DNA of 5,953 nucleotides, from contig CACXGH010000180.1 of NCBI GenBank assembly GCA_902767175.1, forward strand, positions 1-5,953. Direction: 5' to 3'. The stretch comes from an uncultured Ruminococcus sp. GTDB lineage: Bacteria; Bacillota; Clostridia; Oscillospirales; Acutalibacteraceae. Position 1 is the stretch's first letter. Each line of letters begins with the position of its first letter. Shown in pieces: positions 1-5,880 of this stretch. Below the pieces are notes generated by a model. It was not told the origin of the DNA. It saw only the letters and a list, made by a program, of their open reading frames with translations, and did no database searches. The translations under genes were made by a program, and so were the position numbers.

Positions 1-74
1 GGAGCTAAAGCTCCCCGACGTCTGTTGACGGCGTCGCTCGCTCCAATCAAGCGAGCTTGTTGGAGCTTTGCTCC
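1..74. repeat. Hairpin-rich intergenic segment downstream of pgsA (repeat-like)
   Basis: This GC-rich segment after the pgsA stop is packed with inverted repeats. GGAGCT (1-6) faces AGCTCC (9-14) across two bases. CGACG (16-20) faces CGTCG (32-36). GCTCCAA (40-46) faces TTGGAGC (60-66), and inside it CAAG (48-51) faces CTTG (56-59), giving an 11-bp stem with one bulged T and a 4-nt loop. GGAGC (62-66) also faces GCTCC (70-74), and GCTCGCT (36-42) faces AGCGAGC (50-56), so several of these folds exclude one another. No T-run follows any stem in the pgsA reading direction inside the window, so it is not a standard intrinsic terminator as far as can be seen. The stem at 1-14 could be one if T's follow beyond the window edge. 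Recurrence of the GGAGC/GCTCC arms suggests a dispersed intergenic repeat, but one copy cannot prove that. Confidence 0.5.
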
Positions 75-95
75 TTGTTTAATGGGACCTCTGAA

Positions 96-689
96 TTATT
101 TTGCTGTTTTAATAAACTCAAAGTTCTGACAGATATAAATAATTCCCGAAACAAGTGTAAACACTGCGGATATCCACAGCATTACCTCACCCGCAGCATA
201 AAACCATATTCTCACTGTTTCCGGCTCCCCAAAGGTTATTATGCCGAGTGTATGAAGCTCATAGATATATTGCAGGATAAGTATTACAAAAACAGCAATT
301 ATCTGAGTTACTGTCTTTATCTTGCCCCATATATTTGCTGCGACTACCTTTCCTTTTCCTGCGGCTATAAGCCTTACAGATGTCACGGCAAATTCTCTTG
401 CTGCAATGATTATCAGAACAACGGCGCCCGTCAGACCAAGCTGTATAAAGCAGGCAAGCGCTGCGAATATCATTATCTTATCCGCAAGGGGGTCTGCAAA
501 TTTTCCGAAATCCGTCACCATATTTCTTTTTCTTGCTATCTTTCCGTCAAGATGGTCCGTATATGATGCTGCTGCGAATATTATCAGAGCTATCAGATAA
601 TGATGAGGTATCGAAGGCATAAGAAGGAAGAAAACATAGAATGGAACGAGTATCAGTCTGAGCATAGTGAGCTTGTTTGGCAGATTCAT
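96..689 (-). CDS. pgsA: CDP-diacylglycerol--glycerol-3-phosphate 3-phosphatidyltransferase
   Basis: This 197-aa integral membrane enzyme is expected to make phosphatidylglycerophosphate and CMP from CDP-diacylglycerol and sn-glycerol-3-phosphate, the committed step to phosphatidylglycerol and cardiolipin. The CDP-alcohol phosphatidyltransferase signature is complete: D45, D48, G49, A52-R53, G62, D66 and D70, the metal- and CDP-binding residues of the family. The segments around R98-E99-F100 and the GKIKT stretch ending near residue 126 match PgsA rather than other CDP-alcohol enzymes. Hydrophobic stretches near residues 8-25, 30-43, 71-97, 127-142 and 165-187 fit a polytopic protein with the active site at the cytoplasmic face. 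Length is close to that of other bacterial PgsA proteins. An AGGA (699-702) lies 9 nt before the ATG and supports this start. It follows rimO by 26 bp, so co-transcription is likely. Confidence 0.95.
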   Translation of the reverse strand: MNLPNKLTMLRLILVPFYVFFLLMPSIPHHYLIALIIFAAASYTDHLDGKIARKRNMVTDFGKFADPLADKIMIFAALACFIQLGLTGAVVLIIIAAREFAVTSVRLIAAGKGKVVAANIWGKIKTVTQIIAVFVILILQYIYELHTLGIITFGEPETVRIWFYAAGEVMLWISAVFTLVSGIIYICQNFEFIKTAK

Positions 690-715
690 TACAAGGCTTC
701 CTTTCGCACATGGTT

Positions 716-2044
716 TTATCGGAGATAACCCATAACATCGCAGTCAAGCGTATCGGTTATCTCAACTTTTACTATATCGCCTATTTTCGGCTTTTCGCCC
801 TCGGTAACGAAAAATACCTTTCCGTCAACCTCCGGAGCATCGCCCCTGCTTCTTCCGAAGAAGCACTCGGCATATCTGTCAAAGCCCTCACAGAGTACGT
901 CAACGGTTTTCCCTATCTGTTTTTTGGCATTTTCAGCCATTATCTCCTGCTGCAGCTCCATAATAAGCTCCTGACGGTGCTTTTTAATATCTTCATCTAT
1001 CTGACCGTCAAGCTTTGCGGCAGGTGTATTTTCTTCTGCCGAATATGCAAAGCAGCCGAGACGTTCAAACTTCATTTCCTTTACAAACTCAGCAAGCTCC
1101 TCAAACTCCTCGTTTGTCTCTGAGGGGAAGCCTGTCATTACCGTTGTACGCAGTGTAATGCCCTTAACTCTTTCCCTGAGCTTCCTTACAAGAGCCGTCA
1201 GGCTTTCTCTTGTGCCCTTTCTGTTCATAAGCCTGAGTATTCTCTCATTGCAGTGCTGCATGGGGATATCTATATACTTGAGTATCTTATCTTCTTTTGC
1301 AAATACATCTATCAGATCATCGGTTATTCTCTCGGGATAGCAGTACAGTACACGGATATATTTTACTTCATCAAGCTTACACAGCTCTGTCAGAAGCTCT
1401 GCGAGCTGCGGCCTGCCCGTCAGATCCTCACCGTAACGGCTGGTATCCTGAGCTATCAGTATAAGCTCCCTGACACCGCCTGCTGCAAGCTCCTTTGCCT
1501 CGTACAGTATCTCATCCATAGGTCTGCTGCGGAATTTACCTCTTATCATAGGAATGGCGCAGTATGTACAATGGTTATCGCAGCCCTCGGCTATTTTGAG
1601 ATAAGCGTAATAGAAGGGTGTAGATCTTATCCTGCTGCCGCACAGCGGGAGAAGAGATTTATCGGGAAAGCTCTCCTGTTTTTTGCCTTCAAGCACCTCT
1701 TTGACGATATCGGCTATATTGCTGTTGGCACCGAGACCGACAACAGCATCGACCTCATACAGTTCCTTCATTACCTCCTGCTTATATCTCTCGGCAAGAC
1801 AGCCCGTAACAATAATCGCCTTTATCCTGCCCTCTTTTTTAAGACTTGCAAGCTCCAGAATCTCATCAATGCTTTCCTGCTTTGCGTCCTCTATAAAACC
1901 GCAGGTATTCACTATTGCGACCTCGCACAATGCAGGGTCCGCAACTATCTGATAGCCTGCCTCTCTGAGTGTATAGAGCATCATTTCGGCATCTACACGG
2001 TTTTTCGCACATCCGAGACTTACCATTCCAATTCTTACTGCCAT
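716..2044 (-). CDS. rimO: Ribosomal protein S12 methylthiotransferase RimO
   Basis: This 442-aa cytoplasmic radical-SAM enzyme should add a methylthio group to the conserved aspartate (Asp89 in E. coli) of ribosomal protein S12. The N-terminal methylthiotransferase domain has the three cluster-binding cysteines C12 (SLGCAKN), C48 (NTCGF) and C82 (TGCLAE). The radical-SAM core has C155-x3-C159-x2-C162 in the context EGCDNHCTYCAIP. A TRAM domain fills roughly residues 377-442. The text around YAYLKIAEGCDNHC and IRGKFRSR is RimO-type rather than MiaB-type. Length matches E. coli RimO (441 aa). An upstream in-frame ATG at 2053 would add three residues, but the AGGA at 2054-2057 directly touches it. 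The same AGGA is 9 nt before the ATG at 2044, which I therefore choose. It lies 69 bp after recX with no clear promoter between them. Confidence 0.95.
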   Translation of the reverse strand: MAVRIGMVSLGCAKNRVDAEMMLYTLREAGYQIVADPALCEVAIVNTCGFIEDAKQESIDEILELASLKKEGRIKAIIVTGCLAERYKQEVMKELYEVDAVVGLGANSNIADIVKEVLEGKKQESFPDKSLLPLCGSRIRSTPFYYAYLKIAEGCDNHCTYCAIPMIRGKFRSRPMDEILYEAKELAAGGVRELILIAQDTSRYGEDLTGRPQLAELLTELCKLDEVKYIRVLYCYPERITDDLIDVFAKEDKILKYIDIPMQHCNERILRLMNRKGTRESLTALVRKLRERVKGITLRTTVMTGFPSETNEEFEELAEFVKEMKFERLGCFAYSAEENTPAAKLDGQIDEDIKKHRQELIMELQQEIMAENAKKQIGKTVDVLCEGFDRYAECFFGRSRGDAPEVDGKVFFVTEGEKPKIGDIVKVEITDTLDCDVMGYLR

Positions 2045-2053
2045 AATATCCAT

Positions 2054-2059
2054 TCCTTT
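2054..2059 (-). promoter_or_regulatory. rimO ribosome binding site that decides the start
   Basis: Read on the minus strand this is AAAGGA. It abuts the upstream ATG at 2053, leaving no spacer, but sits 9 nt before the ATG at 2044. The AGGA cores of prmC and pgsA are also exactly 9 nt from their ATGs, and that of DUF1385 is 8 nt away, which supports the 2044 start. Confidence 0.7.
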
Positions 2060-2086
2060 GCTTTTTAAATAAACAAGACAATGACG

Positions 2087-2112
2087 AAAAACCCGTCACT
2101 CAAAATGTCGGG
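2087..2112 (-). terminator. Candidate weak intrinsic terminator after recX
   Basis: On the minus strand, CCCGACA (2112-2106) faces TGACGGG (2098-2092) across a 7-nt loop. Four G-C pairs are followed by one A/A mismatch and two more pairs. Five T's (2091-2087) follow at once. The stem is short and interrupted, so termination is probably partial. This would let some recA-recX transcript continue into rimO-pgsA, for which I see no convincing promoter of their own. The stem begins one base after the recX stop codon. Confidence 0.45.
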
Positions 2113-2113
2113 G

Positions 2114-2725
2114 TCATTCGTCATTATCAATATATTCGCTCATAGCTTCTTTTATGTCCGACCAGCGATAGCCCATTGTCTTTAAGGAATTGACTGTTCT
2201 TGCCCGCCCCTTTTCATCATTCACGGCACGGGCATATTTTGTCTCTAAAAGAGCCTTTATCTGCTCAACGGGGTCTGTATCAAACTCATCAATTATCTCC
2301 TCGGCTGTGTCTTTGTCAATGCCCTTTTTAAGCATTTCATAGACCGCCCTTTCCCGTGAGAAGTGCTTTCTTACGATAAGCTGTTCGGCATAGTCACGGG
2401 CATAGCCTTCATCGTTGATGAGTCCCAATTCCTCTAATCTTTCAATTGCCGCTTCTGCCGCATTTTCCCCGTATAATGGCAGCAGTCTGTCCTTTATCTC
2501 CTTTCGGGTACGGCTGCGGTATTCCATAAGATACATTGCCTTTTCCTTTGCCCTGTTGACTTTGGAAGCTTCGATCAGATCATAGAGTTCATCATCATTT
2601 ATCTCCCCGCCTGTCTTAAAGCCTGAGGAGATAAATGTTACGGTGTCGACACTGACAGCATATTCTCCGTCAATAAACAGAGCCGTCATGCCTTTTTTTC
2701 TTTCTTCTGCCGCAGTTATCAGCAT
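2114..2725 (-). CDS. recX: RecA regulatory protein RecX
   Basis: This 203-aa cytoplasmic protein should bind RecA and limit filament growth or activity, which is the known role of RecX proteins. After an N-terminal arm (about residues 1-60) come three tandem three-helix units typical of the family. The first holds MEYRSRTRKEIKDRL (about 67-81). The second holds INDEGYARDYAEQLIVRK (103-120) and a further helix to about 135. The third runs from about 150 to 195 and includes MGYRWSDIKEA. Its start codon lies one base after the recA stop (TGA-T-ATG). Upstream there is only a weak purine stretch (GGTAGAA), so translation is probably coupled to recA. A MiaB- or RNA-related role can be excluded. The assignment rests on both sequence pattern and position directly behind recA, a common arrangement. 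Confidence 0.93.
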   Translation of the reverse strand: MLITAAEERKKGMTALFIDGEYAVSVDTVTFISSGFKTGGEINDDELYDLIEASKVNRAKEKAMYLMEYRSRTRKEIKDRLLPLYGENAAEAAIERLEELGLINDEGYARDYAEQLIVRKHFSRERAVYEMLKKGIDKDTAEEIIDEFDTDPVEQIKALLETKYARAVNDEKGRARTVNSLKTMGYRWSDIKEAMSEYIDNDE

Positions 2726-2726
2726 A

Positions 2727-3887
2727 TCATTCTACCATTATATCAATGTCGGAATTATCCGTTCTCGGCGGAGTATCCTGAACCGGATCATCTGACAGTG
2801 CGCCCTCGGAAGGCGACTCGCTCTCCTCATCAACGGGTGATGTTTCCGGCTTTCCGCCCTTTGCGGCCTTTGCCTTTGTCTTCGTGCTTTTTGCAAAGCT
2901 GAATTTATCCTTATTTGCGTAAAGCTCTTCCTCAACCTTCTTTGCAATATCGGGATTATCCTTAAGGAACTGCTTTGCGTTATCACGGCCCTGAGCTATC
3001 CTGTTGCCCTCGTATGAAAACCATGCGCCGCTCTTTTTGATAATATCAATGCTGACTGCAAGGTCAAGAAGCTCACCTATTCTTGATATACCCTGACCGT
3101 ACATAATATCGAATTCAGCCTCACGGAACGGCGGAGCTATTTTATTCTTTACTACCTTCGCTCTTGTGCGTGAACCTACAATCTCTCCTCCGACCTTGAT
3201 AGCCTCTATCTTTCTTATATCAAGACGGACAGATGAATAGAACTTGAGCGCTCTTCCTCCGGGTGTCGTTTCGGGATTACCGAACATTATTCCGACCTTC
3301 TCACGGAGCTGGTTAATGAAGATAGCCACACAGTTGAGCTTTGATATAGAGCCTGCAAGCTTTCTCAGAGCCTGAGACATAAGTCTTGCCTGCAGTCCGA
3401 CATGAGATGCGCCCATATCGCCCTCTATTTCCGCCTTCGGAGCAAGAGCCGCAACCGAGTCCACAACTATAACGTCAATTGCACCTGAGCGTACAAGCGC
3501 CTCTGTGATTTCAAGTGCATCTTCACCTGTATCGGGCTGAGATACCAAAAGAGAGTCGATATCTACTCCGAGAGCCTGTGCATAAACAGGGTCAAGTGCG
3601 TGCTCAACATCTATGAACGCTGCCATACCGCCGTTTTTCTGTCCTTCGGCAATACAATGAAGTGCAAGCGTTGTTTTGCCTGATGACTCAGGGCCGTATA
3701 TCTCTGTTATTCTTCCTCTCGGGAGACCGCCTATACCGAGTGCCATATCAAGAGAGAGAGAGCCTGTCGGTATCGCATCTACCTGCATTGCCGCATTCTG
3801 TCCAAGACGCATTACCGCACCCTTACCAAACTGCTTTTCTATCTGAACCAATGCTGTCTCCAGCGCTTTCTGCTTATCAAATGCCAT
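2727..3887 (-). CDS. recA: Recombinase RecA
   Basis: This 386-aa ATP-dependent DNA strand-exchange protein drives homologous recombination and acts as coprotease for LexA-type repressors. Visible motifs are Walker A GPESSGKTT (65-73, with K71 and T72), catalytic E95 in FIDVEHALDP, Walker B VIVVDS (139-144, with D143), and the L2 DNA-binding loop after Q193 (INQLREK) through FGNPETTPGGRALKF (202-216). A KSGAWFSYEG segment (285-294) also matches. Numbering runs one residue behind E. coli RecA, so the core is complete. The tail beyond about residue 330 is long: a Lys/Ala-rich part (about 333-346) followed by an acidic Ser/Asp/Glu/Pro part (about 350-386). B. subtilis RecA is about 348 aa, so this one is some 38 residues longer. 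AGGG (3896-3899) lies 8 nt before the ATG. No intein or frameshift is present. Confidence 0.98.
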   Translation of the reverse strand: MAFDKQKALETALVQIEKQFGKGAVMRLGQNAAMQVDAIPTGSLSLDMALGIGGLPRGRITEIYGPESSGKTTLALHCIAEGQKNGGMAAFIDVEHALDPVYAQALGVDIDSLLVSQPDTGEDALEITEALVRSGAIDVIVVDSVAALAPKAEIEGDMGASHVGLQARLMSQALRKLAGSISKLNCVAIFINQLREKVGIMFGNPETTPGGRALKFYSSVRLDIRKIEAIKVGGEIVGSRTRAKVVKNKIAPPFREAEFDIMYGQGISRIGELLDLAVSIDIIKKSGAWFSYEGNRIAQGRDNAKQFLKDNPDIAKKVEEELYANKDKFSFAKSTKTKAKAAKGGKPETSPVDEESESPSEGALSDDPVQDTPPRTDNSDIDIMVE

Positions 3888-3937
3888 TCAGATCACCCTT
3901 TCCGATCCTTTTTTATTTCTTTACAGCCGATGATTTG

Positions 3938-3966
3938 ATTATACATTTTCCTGTCTGAAATTGCAA
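3938..3966 (-). promoter_or_regulatory. Predicted sigma-A-type promoter of recA
   Basis: On the minus strand, TTGCAA (3966-3961, 4 of 6 to consensus) and a perfect TATAAT (3943-3938) are separated by exactly 17 nt. The start point would fall near 3931, giving a leader of about 43 nt before the recA ATG. The 107-bp gap between prmC and recA shows no intrinsic terminator, so readthrough from prmC is also possible. No GAAC-N4-GTTC LexA operator is visible near the promoter. Confidence 0.75.
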
Positions 3967-3994
3967 TATATAAAAGTGAACAAGAACAGGCATA

Positions 3995-4843
3995 TCATTT
4001 CTTAGTCCCGTATATTACCCTGTCAAGTCCCTGAATATCCTTTATCACCCTGATATTTTCCGCTCCGCCTTGTTCAAAAAGCTCACTGACTGCCATTGCC
4101 TGTGTTTCTCCTGTTTCAACGGCAATAATACCGCCGCAGCGCAGCTTCGGCAGCCACTTTTCCGCTATACAGCGGTAGAAGTCAAGACCGTCCGCACCGC
4201 CGTCAAGAGCCGTTTTCGGCTCAGACTGCACTTCTGTCTGAAGCTGAGGTATCACATCAGTTTCAATATAGGGCGGATTTGATATTACCCCGTCAAGACT
4301 TTCGTTCTCAAAATCCTCATGACAGACGAAAATATCTCCTTTTATTATTGTAACATTTTCCGCCTTATGAAGCTCTGTATTTCTTTTGAGATACTCAAAT
4401 GCAGCGTCCTCTTTTTCAATTGCGGCAATACTGCTTTCGGGCAGAAGCCCAGACAGTGTCAAAGCAATAATTCCGCTGCCCGAACACAGGTCAGCAAGCT
4501 TCGGCGTGTGTATGTTTTTTATGCCGTCATAGAATTCCCTGACAACGACTTCTGTATCGTCTCTCGGTATCAGAACACCCTCACCGACATAATATTCCCT
4601 GTCCATAAAGCTCCATTTGCCCGTTATATACTGCAGCGGCACTCCGCTCAGTCTTTTTGCTGCCGCAGAATCAAGAATAACCTTTTCTTCAGCGGTAAAT
4701 TCTCTCTCCGACTGTCCGGCAAGCTTTAGTCTTGTCAGCCCGAACAGCTCCTCAAAGAGTATTCTTGCCTCAAAAACAGGGGAAAGCTCCTCATTCACCG
4801 AAAGTGTTTTTATTGTATATGCATATGCCTCACGGACTGTCAT
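3995..4843 (-). CDS. prmC: Peptide chain release factor N5-glutamine methyltransferase PrmC
   Basis: This 282-aa cytoplasmic SAM-dependent enzyme should methylate the glutamine of the GGQ motif in release factors RF1 and RF2. An N-terminal helical domain (about 1-75) ends in the family's PLQYITGKWSF stretch (69-79). The Rossmann methyltransferase domain follows, with SAM-binding motif LADLCSGSGIIAL (116-128), acidic E143 at the second strand, the substrate-glutamine motif NPPY (189-192), and the family-typical SEPKTALDGGADGLDFYR (207-224). The usual PRPDTE reads PRDDTE at 93-98. Length is normal. The ATG overlaps the DUF1385 stop by four bases (ATGA), and AGGA (4853-4856) lies 9 nt before it, so the two are translationally coupled. 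In many Firmicutes prmC sits next to prfA; here the next gene is recA. HemK is an older name for the family. Confidence 0.96.
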   Translation of the reverse strand: MTVREAYAYTIKTLSVNEELSPVFEARILFEELFGLTRLKLAGQSEREFTAEEKVILDSAAAKRLSGVPLQYITGKWSFMDREYYVGEGVLIPRDDTEVVVREFYDGIKNIHTPKLADLCSGSGIIALTLSGLLPESSIAAIEKEDAAFEYLKRNTELHKAENVTIIKGDIFVCHEDFENESLDGVISNPPYIETDVIPQLQTEVQSEPKTALDGGADGLDFYRCIAEKWLPKLRCGGIIAVETGETQAMAVSELFEQGGAENIRVIKDIQGLDRVIYGTKK

Positions 4844-5802
4844 TTTATAATATCCTCACCGTTTTCGGGAATAACGTCCTTCATAGCCTCAATAGCTACC
4901 TCTATCATATCATCTTTCGGCTCTTTTGTCGTAAGGTGCTGCATCCATATACCCGGAGCAGCAATTATCCTTGTGATGATATTGTCATGCCTTCCGCAAA
5001 TCTTTATAAGCTCATAGCCTATTCCTACGGTAACGGGAAGAAGTGCTATCTTTATTGAAGAACGCAGCCATACGTCCGTAAACGGAATGAACAGACCGAT
5101 AAGTATGCCGACAATAAGCATAAGCACAATAAAGCTTGTACCGCAGCGAGGGTGAAAGCGGCTCTGCTTTCTTACGTTCTCTACAGTAAGGTCAAGCTCA
5201 TGCTCATAGCAGAATATAGTCTTATGTTCAGCTCCGTGATACTGAAAAACTCTCTTTATATCCTTATTGAGTGTGACAAGAGCCATATAGATAAGGAACA
5301 GGATTATTCTCAGAATACCCTCAAAAGCAGAACGCCATATTATAGCGTCATTAAGGAACGGGAACGCAGAGGCAAGAAGATTGAACAGCCATGTAGGCAC
5401 AAAGAAGAACACCGCAATACAGAACACTACTGCAAGAACCATTGCAGCGCCCATTATAAAACCGACTGCCTTTTCTCCGAAATGCTTATCAAGCCATAGA
5501 TCAAACTTGCTCAGCTCCTCCTCAGGCACTTCCTCACCCTCCATAGCCTTATCGGCAGAGAGCATAAGCGCCTTATTTCCTGTGATGAGGGAGTCTATCA
5601 TATTTGCGACACCTCTGAGTATCGGAAGACGCAGAAGCTTATACTTTTTTGTCAGATTGAGCGGCTGTATCTCCTCAAGCTCAATACTGCCGTCATTTTT
5701 CCGCACACCGACAGTCGTTTTCAAGGGGCCTCTCATCATTATTCCCTCCATAAGTGCCTGTCCGCCTATAGAGGTTATCTTTTTTGTCTTTTCTCTTTTC
5801 AT
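4840..5802 (-). CDS. DUF1385 (YqhQ-type) membrane protein of unknown function
   Basis: This 320-aa protein belongs to the DUF1385 family, represented by B. subtilis YqhQ (similar length). Its biochemical role is not established. Databases often label it a predicted metal-dependent enzyme, which I cannot confirm. Conserved blocks are GGQALMEG with the following MMRGP (13-26), YHGAEHKTI (188-196), SRFHPRCGTSF (214-224) and AAPGIWMQ (281-288). The His, Glu and Cys residues there could bind a metal, which is inference. Hydrophobic segments near 114-140, 160-178, 222-240 and 248-266 indicate a polytopic membrane protein with no cleavable signal peptide. The charged N-terminus and the acidic C-terminus are probably cytoplasmic. 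AAGGAG (5810-5815) supports the start. It is first in a two-gene unit with prmC, a pairing seen in other Firmicutes, but no functional link is proven. Confidence 0.92.
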   Translation of the reverse strand: MKREKTKKITSIGGQALMEGIMMRGPLKTTVGVRKNDGSIELEEIQPLNLTKKYKLLRLPILRGVANMIDSLITGNKALMLSADKAMEGEEVPEEELSKFDLWLDKHFGEKAVGFIMGAAMVLAVVFCIAVFFFVPTWLFNLLASAFPFLNDAIIWRSAFEGILRIILFLIYMALVTLNKDIKRVFQYHGAEHKTIFCYEHELDLTVENVRKQSRFHPRCGTSFIVLMLIVGILIGLFIPFTDVWLRSSIKIALLPVTVGIGYELIKICGRHDNIITRIIAAPGIWMQHLTTKEPKDDMIEVAIEAMKDVIPENGEDIIK

Positions 5803-5850
5803 TCTTTTACTCCTTTTTGCAGGCTGTTTGTTATCGAAGCTTTTATATGA

Positions 5851-5878
5851 ATTATATTTTTATGAACATTTATAACAA
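5851..5878 (-). promoter_or_regulatory. Predicted promoter of the DUF1385-prmC unit
   Basis: On the minus strand, TTGTTA (5878-5873, 4 of 6 to consensus) and a perfect TATAAT (5856-5851) are 16 nt apart in a very AT-rich stretch. The predicted start near 5844 leaves a leader of about 42 nt to the ATG at 5802. The -35 box ends only two bases from the GC-rich block that begins near 5881. Confidence 0.6.
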
Positions 5879-5880
5879 GC

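Noticed and set aside
1..95. Standard intrinsic terminator for pgsA
   Set aside because: Stems are plentiful, but none is followed by a T-run in the pgsA direction within the window. One at 1-14 could be, if T's lie beyond the edge.
57..566. Plus-strand open frame of 169 codons opposite pgsA
   Set aside because: Cys/Tyr/Lys-rich translation without domain signs, antisense to a complete pgsA, and its start lies in the hairpin segment with no ribosome binding site.
1253..2068. Plus-strand open frame of 271 codons opposite rimO
   Set aside because: It is fully antisense to rimO, whose motifs are intact, and its translation is rich in Cys, Tyr, Leu and Ile with no recognisable domain. It fits an opposite-strand shadow.
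2735..2740. Perfect TATAAT on the minus strand at the recA 3' end, as a recX promoter
   Set aside because: No TTGACA-like box lies 16-18 nt upstream, and recX is one base from recA, so coupling explains its expression better.
3891..3907. GATC pair around the recA ribosome binding site as a translation-blocking hairpin
   Set aside because: Only a 4-bp self-complementary stem with a 9-nt loop, too weak to be meaningful.
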